A stretch of DNA of 64,000 nucleotides from Prorocentrum cordatum (GCA_963575745.1 CAUYUJ010001311.1:38666-102665), one strand, 5' to 3'; numbered from the stretch's first letter, positions 29,739-41,626 are shown. The notes: generated by a model not told the origin, from the letters alone. Numbers and translations are program-made.

Positions 29739-30442
29739 AATCATGTTAAGACTGATCGTTCTTATTGGAGCGCGTGACATGTAAGGTGAATATCCCAAAC
29801 CGTTTATACTCGCCCGATCGTGTTCGATCGTACCCCCCTTAGGGGTTGAGATCGTTCTTACCTGCCACGTGTAGCCGGCGCAACCCATAAAACAGGGGAA
29901 GGAAGGGATGAGGGAAGAGGCAGGGGGGAGGGAGGATAATGGAGCAAGAGAGAGATTTGCAGGAGGGGGGTTTGGGAGCAGGAGCACAGGCGGCAAAATC
30001 AGACCAGCGGGACGGGCGGGCAGACCCAAACGGGCAGGGGCTGGCCCAGACGATCGGGTCGAGCGGGCGGGTCGCTGGAGCGTCAATCCAACATGAATCG
30101 CAAGGAAGTGTCGAACGATAGCGTGATTCCCAAGTGAACCGTGAGGGAGTCCAGAGCGAGAGCGTGATTCCCGAGTGCTGGGGGCACGGCTTCGCAGTGC
30201 GATTGCGAGGAAGTACCACGCGAGAGCGCGATTCCTGGACAAGCTGCGAGGAGGTCCAGAGCGAGAGCACGATCTTGAACGAAACCGCAAAGACAAATCA
30301 AGCGGCAGCCGCTGCTGCTGCTCTGGGCCAGGGGGCCAGCCCGAGGCCTAAGACCCTCCGCTGTGACAGTCACCGTGCGAGCCGCGCGAGGACCACTTCG
30401 ATTGACAAACGGAAAAGGCATCGAAGGGGGAGGATCAAACTT
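29739..30442. other. No gene recognised
   Basis: A purine-rich stretch (29890-29960) and GAGAGCGTGATTCC words repeated at about 30115-30275. No supportable gene. Confidence 0.4.
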
Positions 30443-30786
30443 TGGACGCCCGAAATGGGTACGGAAAGACTCGCCATCGCTCGGACGTCCATTTCCCGTG
30501 CATGTTTCGATTTCGTCCGTGTATTTTTGGCTCGATGGTCCAGGATGGTCCTCGATGGTTCTCGCCGAGAAAAAATGCGCATGTCCGGGCGATGCCAAGA
30601 AGAATGGGTACAATGCCCATCAACAAATGCTGTCCCAGACCAGCAGCGGCCGCTGTTGGACAGGCGGCCTTCTGTCTCGAGTGGACACCGGCCGCGGCGG
30701 CGTGGACAGCGAATCCTGTTCAAACTGAACAGGAACTGCTGTTGGGCATTGTATCCATTCTTTCCGTACCCATTTCGGGCGTCCAG
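30443..30786. mobile_element. Foldback element, family A, copy 2, carrying a nested element
   Basis: The outer arms TGGACGCCCGAAATGGGTAC and, at the right end, CCGTACCCATTTCGGGCGTC are near-perfect inverted repeats. The interior matches copy 1 (AACAGCGGCCGCTG-like centre, GGCATTGTATCCATTC). A family B element is inserted at about 30470, splitting the left arm. Confidence 0.78.
30470..30597. mobile_element. Foldback element, family B, nested in family A
   Basis: Ends GCCATCGCTCGGACGTCC and GTCCGGGCGATGCC are inverted. The interior resembles 3888-4013. Possible 4-bp target duplication AAGA on either side. Confidence 0.68.
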
Positions 30787-30803
30787 ATAGGCGTTTCATG
30801 TGT

Positions 30804-30984
30804 TCAATCGTAGAGGTCTAGGAACCAGAAGCTCCACACGTACTGTGCCGAAGGACCCTTCAAGAACTCCCGGTATATGCAGCGCAGCGCGTCAGTGCTC
30901 AGCCAATTCAAGACTTGGTGTGGACCATCGTTCGCCACGAGCCAGATGCAGCGCCACGGTGCCAAAGCACGTGTTTTAACGGCG
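30804..30984 (-). CDS. Candidate terminal exon, unidentified
   Basis: After a GCATCTAG|C acceptor, one minus frame reads AVKTRALAPWRCIWLVANDG, then PHQVLNWLSTDALRCIYREF, then LKGPSAQYVWSFWFLDLYD and a TGA at 30806-30804. It is rich in Trp, Tyr and Phe and in less GC-biased codons than its surroundings, which argues for real coding. The family is not recognised. A family A foldback element lies 17 bp beyond the stop. Upstream exons would lie at higher coordinates but were not found. Confidence 0.42.
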
Positions 30985-31744
30985 CTAGATGCAACTTAGG
31001 AGCTGGCCCCGAGTTCAAGGCCTGACCCTGTGCTGGCTAGAACGAAAAACTAAAGAGAGGCAGCAGCGAAGCAGCACAATAGCTGCGTGCCACAACAAAA
31101 GCTGACAGCGAATGGTGTTACTATGAATTTGAAAGATGGGGACCAACAATAATTAACCCCAGGAAGCATTTAAGAAACCCCCAGGCGATATCTTAGCACC
31201 GCATTTTTATTCGATATTCCGAGGGGCCGAAATAACCGCACGATAGGTTTAGCACCCGGACACACAACAAATTCGCGGAGGCCTGGCCCCTGGGCTACAA
31301 TCGAAATTCGAAATTCAAATCTGCGTGGCTCTCATGAAAGACTCAGGATGTCGCTTGCTGCTTGGAAAATTCATGCAATGATAATAGTATTAATATTCGC
31401 AAGCATATTTGATGACTCCTAACGACTTGAATGGAGGAGGAGGAGGAGGAGGGCTCCTGGTGCCAGGTAACGCTTCCAGGGTGCGGAAGGGTTATCGATT
31501 TGCCGGAAGGGGGGGGGGGTCTTAAATGCTTCCTGGGGTTATTTCCAGGGGTGGGAATCCAACCGAACCAAACTCGAGCGCGATAGTTTGTGCTAGGAGA
31601 CCGTGTGAGCAGCCGAGTTGGCCTCAAAAGCAATGCTGGGGAGTCATCCGAAACCTGAGCCCTCCCCCCCTTCCCTCGAGCAAAAATGGCAAATCTCCCC
31701 TCGAAGCCACCGACACCCATGTCTATGATTTCCCCAGCATCGAC
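30985..31744. other. No gene recognised
   Basis: Less GC-rich than average. A short GGA run (31432-31451) and a G-run (31508-31518) are the only notable features. Confidence 0.4.
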
Positions 31745-31935
31745 GAGAACGACTGCGGCGCGACGATTGTGACGGCCGACGAAGACGACCGAGAAAGACG
31801 GCGATGCAGGTGACTTCAGCGACGACTCGAGCTCGAGCTCGACGACTATCACCGACGACAACGACCTCCACCACCACCACGACGACCACGACGTCCACGA
31901 CGTCGACGACGACCACTGCGACGACGTCCGTGAAG
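31745..31935. repeat. GACGAC/ACCACC degenerate triplet tract
   Basis: Triplet-periodic DNA (CGACGACGACC, CCACCACCACGACGACC) that reads as Asp/Ser/His-rich protein in one frame. Probably a simple repeat. Confidence 0.6.
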
Positions 31936-32143
31936 ACCGACGGCAACGACACGGGCGGGACATAAAGGCCTCATTCAAGCGAGCGGGCGGGCGGGCGGAC
32001 CTTGTCGGACGAGTCGGGCAGGCGAGACACTAAGCGGAGGGCAGGGATCTCTTGCAACCGAGCGGGCGGAACGTCCCGGGCGAGTCGCGCGGGCGGGACC
32101 CAGCGGGCGGGTGGGATGGGTGGGACATGCAAGGAGGAGAGGG

Positions 32144-32271
32144 AGGAGGAGGAGGAGGAGGAGGAGGAGGAGGAGGAGGAGGAGGAGGAGGAGGAGGAGG
32201 AGGAGGAGGAGGAGGACGAAGAGGAGGAGGAGGAGGAGGAGGAGGAGGAGGAGGAGGAGGAGGAGGCGGGC
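32144..32271. repeat. GGA array
   Basis: About 42 uninterrupted GGA units apart from one GACGAA break near 32216. Confidence 0.95.
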
Positions 32272-33370
32272 GGGTTTTCATGCAGGCGAGCCCGCGGACC
32301 CTAACAGGCGGGTCGGTGCGGGCGAACCCTGAGAGTGGGGGCAGAATAGATCGCGTTGGATACCCTTGGGCCCCTCTCGAGGTCCTCTGAGGGCATCATT
32401 GGGGCAGCCTTGGGGAGGAGCTCCAGCATGCCCTAAGTAGGCGCAGGTGCCGATCAGGGTCTCCGTTTGACCCCTCTTGGGTGTCCCCAGAGGGTCCCCA
32501 ACGGAACCTACCAAGAGACCTTTTTACGGAATGTCTGTTTCGGTGGGGTCCTCTTGGGTCCCTCTTGGGCCAATTTCACTCCGACCGTCTCTATGTGGGA
32601 ATTGTCAAATCACTCTCGAGCCTTGAGTTCTCCGAATGGGCTGAGCGGTAGCCTCTCGCGCGCCCTCTTGGCATCCCCTACGGGCACGTCGGGCCCCTTC
32701 CTGGGCTGCCTCGGGGCCTCCGCAGGCTTTATGCACCGTTCTGGGGGGCACCTCACGCCGCCAAGGGGGACGACGTCAGGGCGCCTCCTGAGTCCTCGAG
32801 TCCTCTGGTGCCCCCCCCCCCCCCCCGAAGCCGCCGAGGGCTGCCCCGCGGCGAGGCCAGCCCTCGGGCAGCGGCGAAGCCTGAACTGGATTCGCGTGCC
32901 CATGGGAACGCCTCGCTCACGATGCCTCCGCGATCGCGCCGTGCCGCCTGTTTTGGACTGTGGGGCGCGGCGAGGGTGGCGCGATCATGCACGAAGTGCA
33001 TGGCAAGCATCAGCAGGGCAAAGCTGCGAACGCCCACGGGCAAAACCATCTGTCCCCACGTCGTCCTCCTGGGTCGGGGGCCTCAACGGCTTCCACGACG
33101 CCGGGGATGCGGTGGCCGGCGATGTGGGGGAGCGCGCCGATGCTGGCGCCCCGAGGGCCCAGCTCGGAGGGACGTCAGGGTGGGGTGGTGGCGGGAGTGG
33201 GGCTGGGAGGAGCCTCGTTCTGAACGGCTCCCGGAAGAAGGCGTCGGGGAACAACCAATGGCATAAACCTTCGCGCACTCCTCGGATCGGCGCTGGGGCG
33301 CCCTGTCGGCGCTCCCTGCGCCGCCCCTGAAGCGCTCCACCGCCCCTCTCCTCCTCTCATCACCAGCCCA
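32272..33370. other. No gene recognised
   Basis: A diverged TTGGGGGC/CCTCTTGGG word repeat at 32.37-32.56 kb and a C-run at 32811-32826. GC-rich open frames on both strands have no family match. Confidence 0.4.
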
Positions 33371-33374
33371 CCAC

Positions 33375-33945
<571 letters not shown>

Positions 33946-34074
33946 GCTTCCACTCACTCTCTCTCTCTCTCACACACATTCACACACGCACATGCTCACC
34001 TCGAAAGACACCTCGAGCGGGAGTCCCCTCCCGAGGGGTCCCGCACATGATGTGTTTGTATTAAAGAAAATTTG

Positions 34075-35500
34075 AAAAAGGAACACTCCAGCGGGTCATC
34101 CTCAAACCTGTAAGTGTCGTCATCATTGGGCTCCGCAGGCCTGAACCTGGAGGAAGTCTCGAGCGGGAACCTCGTCTGCGAGTGAGTTGCGAGGAATTCT
34201 CATGCGGGAGCCCCCTCCCTTTGGGGCCCGCGCGCCGCATTTTGAATCCCAAAGGGTCGTCCTCAAACCTTTATCCGTCATCATTTTTGGGCCCTCCAGG
34301 CATGAATGTGGAGGAAGTTTCGAGCGGGAGATGGGACCCGCACGTTAGGTTTCAACGCTAGCGGGCCATCCTCAAACCTGTAACCGTCGTCACTGTTGGG
34401 CTTATCGGGCTTGAAGACGGAGGTAGTCTCGAGCGGGAGACTCGTCTGTGAGTGAACCGCGATGGATTTTCATACGAGGGCCCCCTCCCTGTAGGGTTCA
34501 ATCGAATATCAGGGGGTCATCCTCAAACGTGTACTTGTCGTCACTCCGGGTCTCCCCAAGCCTGATCTGGAGGACGTCTCAAGCGGGGGGCTCGTCTGTG
34601 AAGGAATCGCTCAAACTCTCAAGCGGGAACCGCTCAATTTAGGACCAACGTTTTATTTGTTTTATCTTAAAGGCCCATCTCCAAACCTAAAACTGTCGTC
34701 ACTTGTGGGCTCTCCAGGCTTGAATATGGAAGAAGTCTCAAGCGGGAGCCTCGTCCGTCAGTGAGTCGCGAATCTCCTCCCTGTAGGTCCCACGTGCCTC
34801 AAGCTTGTAACTGCCATCGCTTTTGAAATCTTCAAGCCTGAACGTGCAGGCAATCTCGAGCGGGAGCCTCCTCTGTGATCGCGGTGCGAACAAATCTAAG
34901 GCGAGAGCCTCTCCCTATGGGGCCCGCGCTTCAGGGGGTCATCCTCAAACTTGTAACGGTCGTCACTTTGGACATTCCCAGGCCTGATTATGGAGGGAGT
35001 CTTAAGCGGGAGCCTCGTTCGTGAGCGAATCCAGAGGAAATCTCCAGCGGGAAGCCCTCCAAATGGGTTCCCCGCCTCCAAGTTCGAATCTGGGTGGGTC
35101 CTCTGAAACATGTACCTTTCAATACTTTGGGCTCCTCAAGCATGAATGTGGAGAATTTCTCAAGCGGGAGCTCCTCCCCATGGGGCTCCACTTACATATC
35201 CGAATCCGAACGGGCCTTCTGAATCTCGTAACTGTCGTCACTTCTGGGCTCCTTGAATCTGGAGGACGTCTCGAGCGGGGGCCTCGTCTGTGAGCGACTC
35301 GCGAGGAAGCCTCAAGCGGGAGCCCCTCCCCATGGGGCCCCCGCCTCCAGATTCGAATCCGAGTGGGCCACATCCGAGTCCCGAAACTATCGTCCCTTCT
35401 GGGCTCCCTGGGCCCGAATCTGTAAAAGCCTGGAGAGGGGGCCTCGTCTGCGAGCGAATCGCGAGGGGCCTCGCGCTGGAGCCCCTCCGTAGGGGCCTCC
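34075..35500. repeat. Long-period tandem repeat, about ten units of 110-170 bp
   Basis: The phrase CATCCTCAAACCTGTAACCGTCGTCACTTTTGGGCT...AGGCCTGAA...GGAGGAAGTCTCGAGCGGGAG...CTCGTCTG recurs in diverged form about ten times, beginning near 34098, 34260, 34367, 34518, 34676, 34797, 34939, 35097, 35212 and 35368. Unit length varies by loss or gain of a CGAGCGGGAGCCCCCTCC sub-block. Frames across it are non-coding shadows. Confidence 0.8.
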
Positions 35501-35984
35501 CGCCTCCGCGCAGGGCTGCGAGCTCGAGCCGAGGCGGGGCTCGCGGCAGAGCTGGGCTTCGCGCTGCCTTCCGCCTGAGCGCGGCGGCGCCCAGCTCGAG
35601 GCCCGCCAGGGTTGTCCCAGCAGCTGTGGGAAAAATATAAAAAAACGCAGCCTGTGAGAAAAAAAACAAAGAAAACAACACAGTCAGTGTGTGTGTGTTT
35701 TGTTTGTTTTGTTTTTTTCCAACGACAACACAGTGTGCGTTTTTGTGTTATTTGTCCCACCGTGCTTTTCCCACAATGTATGTTTTTTCCTCCGCTCACG
35801 CGCCCCAAACGCCCACGGGGTTCTCCCAACGGCCTGGCCCGCGAAGTTGCACCAGCCGCTTCGCGATCCGGCCACCAGAGAGCGCGATGTTGCCGGCCGT
35901 GGCTGCGAGGGCGCCAAGGGAAATCGGCACGCGTGCCCTGGTCAAACTAAACGAGAAGTGCATGAGGAGAACAGGCGGAATGGA
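35501..35984. other. No gene; T/GT-rich patch
   Basis: GT- and T-rich sequence at 35680-35790 (TTTTGTTTGTTTTG-type words). No gene recognised. Confidence 0.4.
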
Positions 35985-36125
35985 GAGGGAGAAGAAGGAG
36001 GAGGAGGATCAGGAGTTGGAGGAGGTGGTGAGGAGGAAAAGGAAGATGAGGAGGAGGCAGTAGGAGGAGGAAGAGGAGGCAGGAGGATGAGGCAGGAGGA
36101 GGAGAATGCAGGGGAGGGTAGGAGG
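35985..36125. repeat. GGA/GAA degenerate purine array
   Basis: Purine-rich array with GGAGGAAGAGGAGG words and some GT interruptions. Confidence 0.85.
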
Positions 36126-36579
36126 AGGGAACATGAGAAGATCTCCAGCCAAAATGATAAGATTGTCATTCGGGGTCCTACCGTCGGAGTTATTGTGTTC
36201 ATGCCATTGCTTGTTCCCCTGAGCATCCAGCTTGGCTCGTTCCCACCACAAGCCCCACCTGGGGATAACCCCCCCAAACTGCGAACCCCCGACTGCAGGG
36301 ACCCTGAGCCCCCGCGCTTCCCGCCTCCACGAATGATGCCACCGACGTCGAACGGTAATTCCCTGAGCCCGCTCGGGCGCGCTTTAGGAAGATCGTTGGT
36401 TCAAAGATGGGGTCCTGAAGGATGGGGTCCTGAAGGATGGGGTCCTAAGGACGAGGTGCCATGAGGCGCCTCAAACAATGTAAACCCATCCTTGGATCCC
36501 TTCCCATTCTTAGGACCCCATCCCTCAGGACCTCATCTTTGAACCACCGAGAAGAAAGGCTGGCGTCGACTCAAACTAA
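36126..36579. other. No gene; 15-bp triplication
   Basis: GATGGGGTCCTGAAG is repeated three times in tandem at 36409-36447. An inverted partner (GGACCCCATCC) is near 36520. Confidence 0.55.
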
Positions 36580-36735
36580 CTGTGGGAGGCCCGCGAAGAT
36601 TTTTGGGGGATCGGCGTTGGACCCCATCCCTGGCGCGCGGAGCGCGCCATGGGGTGGCGCTGGAGGCGTCCCCAGGGGGGCCCCATCGCCGATCTGAGAA
36701 ATCCGCGCGGAGCTCCGAAAACTTACGTATGTTCA
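36580..36735. mobile_element. Foldback element, family C, copy 2
   Basis: Left arm CCGCGAAGATTTTTGGGGGA then TCGGCG; right arm CGCCGATCTGAGAAATCCGC then GCGGAGCTCCGAAAACTTA. Central CTGGCGCGCGGAGCGCGCCA palindrome. Confidence 0.68.
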
Positions 36736-37314
36736 TTCAGTTGTCTTATGGTCGGGAACCTCTACTTGGCGTGTCGCGGCGGCGGCCCTGGCGACACGCT
36801 ATGCCTTGCAAGCGGATGCCGTGTCGCTCCGCTCCGCAGGGCGGGAGGCTGGGAAAGGCTCGAGAGGTGGACGCTCGGGAGTGGGAACGTGGCTAGCGTG
36901 CCGCGCCGAAGCGTGGTGGGCCAGAACTGGCGGAGCGACGCGCTGAGCCATAATTCCTGATAGGTGCACGCGTCGGTCGGAAAAAGTAGGTACAAACATG
37001 AAGTAGGAAGGCGGATGAAGTGGATTGGGTCCAGGCCCTCCCAGATAATAACAAGACATAGCAACACCATGCCGACTCTTGAAATAATCCCACCAGCCCT
37101 TTGGGCGTGAGTGGTTTAGGGAGCTCTCTCTGTTCTCAACCCCCCTTCTTCCCCTTCGGGGAGGGGTTTACCCCTCCCCCTACCCCCTCCCCCTGGGCCT
37201 GGAGAGGGCGTTCCGCGGGTCGTCAGGGGGGTCATTTTCGACTCCTGGGAGGGCTAAAAAACGACACCCCTCACGAGGATTCTGGCCCCGACGGGGGGGG
37301 GCAGAAAACACCCT
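36736..37314. other. No gene recognised
   Basis: Unassigned. Polypurine and polypyrimidine patches at 37137-37200. Confidence 0.4.
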
Positions 37315-37500
37315 CTCCTCTTCTTTGAAGCCAAAATGATTGATTTTACGAAGGTTTTGGCCCCAGTTTGCCCTTCTGAGGGGGCAGCGCTACTTAAAGC
37401 TCCCCTCTTCTTTCAAGCCAGAATCATTGATTTTACGAAGGTTGTGGCCCCATGTTGCCCTTCTGAGGGGGCAGCGCTACTTAAAGCTCCCCTCTTCTTT
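37315..37500. repeat. 87-bp direct tandem duplication
   Basis: GATTTTACGAAGGTT...CTTCTGAGGGGGCAGCGC...CTCCCCTCTTCTTT occurs at 37342 and 37429 with few differences. A third partial copy precedes them. Confidence 0.88.
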
Positions 37501-37504
37501 GATC

Positions 37505-37830
37505 GATTTCCTCCAAGATGGCCCCAAGAAGCGCCCAAGAGGCACCAAGAGGCCCCAAGATGGCCCCAAGAGGCCCCCAGGAGGCCCCCAAGAGGCCTCC
37601 AAGAGGCCCCCAAGATGCCCCCAAGAGGCCCCCAAGAGGCCCCAAGAGGCTCCCCCGAGGCACCCAAGACGCTCCTGGAAGCCCCTGGGGCCGCCAAGAG
37701 GCCCCCAAGACGCCCCAAACGGCCTCCAAGAGGCTCCCAAGAGGCCCGAAGAGGCTCCCCCAAGGCACCCAAGACGCTCCTAGAAGCCCCTGGGGCCGCC
37801 AAGAGGCCCCCAAGACGCCCCAAAAGGGGA
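37505..37830. repeat. CCCCAAGAGG-type minisatellite
   Basis: 11-12 bp units (GCCCCCAAGAGG) in a higher-order repeat: an approximately 120-bp block with GCTCCTGGAAGCCCCTGGGG recurs at about 37669 and 37771. Confidence 0.85.
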
Positions 37831-37837
37831 CGAGGTG

Positions 37838-38268
37838 CCCGAACGCCTCACGCCACGAGGAGCCCGAACGACTCACACCAGGACGAGGGGCCCGAACGAC
37901 TCACACCACGAAGAGCCCGAACGACTCACACCAGAAGGAGGGGCCCGAACGACTCACACCAGGACGAGGCGCCCGAACGACTCACACCACGAGGAGCCCG
38001 AACGACTCACACCACGACGAGGGCCCCGAACGACTCACACCACGAGGAGCCCGAACGAGTCACACCAGGAGGAGGGGCCCGAACGACTCACACCAGGACG
38101 AGGGGCCCGAACAACTCACACCACGAGAAGCCCGAACGACTCACACCAGGACGAAGAGCCCGAACGACTCACACCACGAAGAGCCCGAACGACTCACACC
38201 AGGAAGAAGGGCCCGAACGACTCACACCAGGACGAGAAACCCCAAACGACTCAAACCACGAGGAGCGC
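37838..38268. repeat. 24-30 bp minisatellite
   Basis: About 17 units of CCCGAACGACTCACACCACG(A/G)... with alternating CACGAGGAG and CAGGACGAGGGG variants. The unit size is not a constant multiple of three, so it is unlikely to be coding. Confidence 0.9.
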
Positions 38269-38490
38269 TTTCTCTCCCTCCTCCTCCGCCTCGTCCTTCT
38301 CCCGCTCCCACCACAAGGAGGATGTACAAGGAGGCGGGAGGAAGGAGGAACAGGGGAGATATGCGGGGGCAGGCGGAAACACGCCTGAAAAACACGACTG
38401 CCGGCATGCTTCGCAAGAGTTGCTGTTTTGAGATGGGCTGGTGGGGATACGCGAAGCGTAAGGAATTGGGAAGGCGCTTGAAGTAGATTG

Positions 38491-38683
38491 GGATCTGGAC
38501 ATCCAGAAATACCTACCTTCGACGACCGGCGCGTCTGCCCGCTCTCTCCTGAAGAGACTGTCGGCAGAACGCGCTCCTCCGCCCTCGAACGGAAGAGGGA
38601 TCTGGGAATCCAAAAATACATACTTTCGACGACTGGCGTGTCTGCCCACTCTCTCTTCGAGATGCAGCGAACGACCAAGAGAC
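38491..38683. repeat. 107-bp tandem duplication
   Basis: GGGATCTGGACATCCAGAAA...CTTTCGACGAC(C/T)GGCG(C/T)GTCTGCCC... begins at 38491 and again at about 38598. Confidence 0.75.
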
Positions 38684-38783
38684 CGTCGGCGGGAAGGCGC
38701 GCCTCCGCCCTCGCCACGACCTCGTCGTCCTTGGCCTCCGCCGCCTCCGCCGTGGAGACCACGGCGCTCACGGCGCTCGAGAC
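38684..38783 (-). CDS. Candidate internal exon, unidentified
   Basis: After a C-rich tract and GGAG|GTC acceptor, one minus frame reads VSSAVSAVVSTAEAAEAKDD, then EVVARAEARLPAD, with a GACG|GTCTC donor. An Ala/Glu-rich helix is plausible. No family recognised. Confidence 0.3.
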
Positions 38784-38850
38784 CTCCAGGGCGGGTGGGG
38801 GGGGGGGATCGCGCCGCCGGCTGCCACCGGCGTGCTGCCAGGGCCGCTCA

Positions 38851-38908
38851 GTTCCTCCTCCTCCTCCTCCTCCTCCTCCTCCTCCTCCTCCTCCTCCTCC
38901 TCCCCATC
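38851..38908. repeat. TCC array
   Basis: About 17 uninterrupted TCC units. Confidence 0.95.
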
Positions 38909-39894
38909 CATCCTCCTTCCTCCTCCTCCATTCCATGCCTTCTTTCCAACCATCGCGGCGGATCTGTCTTTGGCCATTCTTCGGCCTCCGGGAGCCCCCG
39001 CCGTGCCCCAAGGCCGTCCAAGCAACGGCTCGGGAGGACAGCAGGCTCGGGAGGACGTGGTCGGGCCTTCCGCGGGCCCGATTTTCCGAGCCCCGTGGAC
39101 AAAAGTAAAACAGGAATTCCGCGGACCGCGGGGCACCGCATGGACAAAACAAGACATCGGATGTCTGGGGTCGGGCACGCTGGCGCGCAGGCATCGCGCG
39201 CGGAAGCGCGCTGGTGCTGCTGGCACGAGCGCTTCCTGTGGCAGGGTAAGCACGTGCCGCTCCGTAGGCGAGCCAGGCATCGCAGGTGCCCGAGGGCCAG
39301 GCCGCTCCAGGCTGTCGGAGGCAGACTGGCGGCAGGAGGGGCTGCTGTCTGGGGTGCTCCCAGCTAAGAAGAAGGAGGAGGAGGCGGAGGAGGAGGCGGA
39401 GGAGGACGACGCCGACGTTGTGCGCTCGTCCACCTCGTGCCCCCAGCCTTTTTTTGTCGTGCCTCTGGCGTCCGCTGTGCTGCCAACGGAGGGCAGCTCG
39501 GCGGCGCAGACGACGAGACCGAGGAGGGGGCGAAGGGGAGAAGGGGAGGAACAATAGGCAGGCTGACGAGGAGGGGGACGGCGAAGACGAGCCGGGCGAG
39601 AAGGACGGGGGAAGGAGGAGACGGAGGGATGCATATCCTCTCGGCCCCAATCGGACGGTCCCCCATCCAGCTACCCCACTCACAGACCATTAACATCGAC
39701 AGGCCTCTGAGGCTTCTCTTGGGCCACATCCGCTGGTCTCCTTAGAGACCCCCCGCGTGTTGGCCGATTCGCTGCCAGCCAACCGGGCCCCGGTCGCCCA
39801 GCGACGCCGGTCTCCTCATCGGGCCCTGCCCCTCTCAGACCCCCGGAGTATCCCCGCCCCTCCCGCCGCCCGCCCGCCAGCTCGTAGAGCCGAG
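38909..39894. other. No gene recognised
   Basis: GC-rich. A short GGAGGC tract at 39370-39408 and a GGA-poor purine tract at 39510-39630. Confidence 0.4.
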
Positions 39895-40115
39895 GAGGGG
39901 AGGAAGGAGAGGGAGGAGGGAAGAAGAGGGAGGAGTGAGGAGGGAGGAAGAGGGAGGAGTGAGGAGGGATGAGGGGGGGAGGGAGGGAGGGAGGAGGGAG
40001 GAGGGAGGAGGAGAAGGAAATGGAGGAGGAGGAGGAGGGAGAAGGGACGAGGGAGGGAGGGAGGAGGAGCAAGGAAGGAGGAGAGAGAAGGAAGGGAGGG
40101 AGAGCGACGGCCCAA
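39895..40115. repeat. GGA/GAGG purine array (left arm of an inverted pair)
   Basis: Purine-only tract of GGAGGGAGGA variants. It faces a TCC array 135 bp away. Confidence 0.92.
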
Positions 40116-40247
40116 GATCCTGGCCAGGCCCGAGAGTCGTCCCCTGTCCTCCCGCACACGCCCCCCTCGCGCGTTTCTCCCCCCTCCACGCTGGCACGTG
40201 CCCTCCCCTGCGCGAGAAAGCCCACCTCATCCTCCTTTCTCCTCCTC

Positions 40248-40534
40248 GCCTTGTTCCTCCTGCTCCTCCTCCTCCTCTCCTCCTCTCTTCCTCCTCCACT
40301 CCTCCTCCTCCTCCTCCTCCTCCTCCTCCTCCTCCTCCTCCTCCTCTCCTCCTCTCCTCCCTCCTCCCTCCTCCCCTCTCCTCCTCCTCCTCCTCCTGTC
40401 CTCCTCCTCCTCCTCCTCCTCCCTCCTCTCCCTCCTCTCCTCCTCCTCCTCCTCTCCCTCCTCCTCCTCCTCCCCTCCTCTCCTCCTCCTCCTTCCTCCT
40501 CCTCCTCCTCCTCCCTCCTCCCCCTCCTCCTCCT
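40248..40534. repeat. TCC array (right arm of an inverted pair)
   Basis: About 285 bp of nearly pure TCC/CTCC, complementary to 39895-40115. Confidence 0.95.
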
Positions 40535-41107
40535 GTAGCGGCCCGGCCCAGGGCGCCCCGAGGCCTGGCTCGCACGATGCCTGCGCGCAAGCGTGCGCGG
40601 CGCGCTCGTTCACAGCCATCACTGTCGGGCTCGCTGATGCGGGCGCACACTGGCCTGACACATCGAAACGTTCAGTCGAGCTCTCAGGCAAAATGCAAAC
40701 ACTCTTCAAAATCTACGCCAACGGGTCGCCAGAGCCAAGAGGACCTTACTGAAGGTACCCTCAGCGAGCACTGTGCGCAGACAGAGGTGCACGGTAATGC
40801 TTAGTCACGCACTCAGGGCCAACGCTGGAGCAGCCTTGATTTGCAACCTCGATAACTGGCGGGGCCCAGGCCGCATGGTGCCCCCCACCTCTAATAGGAG
40901 GAGCAGCAGAACCTGCGTAATGACTTTACTTCGCCCCTACCCAGAAGCGCGAGGCCGGATACCCAGAGAGCAGCGGCACTATTTGAGCTTGGCGGCCGCG
41001 ATGCAGTCGTCATTTGTCGAAGGCACGAGCCGGGATACCCGGGGAGCACTACCTGTCGGGCGGGGGCGGCGGGGGGGAGGATTACCTGTCGGGTGAGGAG
41101 ACATCGA
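40535..41107. other. No gene recognised
   Basis: Unassigned, GC-rich. A doubled GGGGAGCACTACCTGTCGGG/GATTACCTGTCGGG word lies at 41040-41095. Confidence 0.4.
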
Positions 41108-41212
41108 GACTTTCGTAGGTCCGCGCGGATGTCTTCGGATCGGCGCTGAGCCTTTCCTGGCGGTGCCCCCTGCGCCGATCCAAGAAGCCCGCGCGGACCT
41201 CCGAAAGAATCC
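41108..41212. mobile_element. Foldback element, family C, copy 3
   Basis: The left arm GGTCCGCGCGGATGTCTTCG and GATCGGCGC are inverted in the right arm GCGCCGATCCAAGAAGCCCG then CGCGGACCTCCGAAAG. The shortest copy, with only about 30 bp of loop. Confidence 0.72.
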
Positions 41213-41488
41213 TATATTAGCTTTTCCCCTTCGGGCTGCGAGGAACGGGTCCTGGATCCTGGGGCCTTCCCCAGGGACCAGCCCTTGACCTGGGCGGCAC
41301 AGAGCGGCCGAAGACCTCCAGGACTCGTCTCCGCCAGGATCCCTCTCCCTGAAGGCCTCCCGCATGGGGTCCGAGCAGAGGGGGTCGCAGGATCGCGCTG
41401 CATCGCGGATGCGTCGGCGACGTCGGCGCTGCATCGGCGCCGTCGGCGTGGAGAAAATGCGGCTCCACATGGCGGGCCCCAGAAACCC
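41213..41488. other. No gene established
   Basis: Minus frames are open (for example EGSWRRRVLEVFGRS near 41.35 kb), but the match to any protein is not clear. Confidence 0.3.
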
Positions 41489-41626
41489 TGGAGGAGGAGG
41501 AGGAGGAGGAGGAGGAGGTGGAGGAGGAGGAGGAGGAGGTGGAGGAGGAGGAGGAGGAGGACGAGGCGGAGGAGGAGGAGGAGGAAGAGGAGGAGGAGGA
41601 GGAGGGGAAGGAGGCGGAGAAGGTGC
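41489..41626. repeat. GGA array (left arm of a second inverted pair)
   Basis: GGA units with GGT and GAC interruptions. Confidence 0.92.

Noticed and set aside
34075-35500. CRISPR array, because of regularly recurring blocks
   Set aside because: The units are long, diverged and without unique spacers, and the genome is eukaryotic.
37838-38268. Repeat protein encoded by the GAACGACTCACACCACGAG units
   Set aside because: Unit lengths are not consistently multiples of three, so no frame is maintained across the array.
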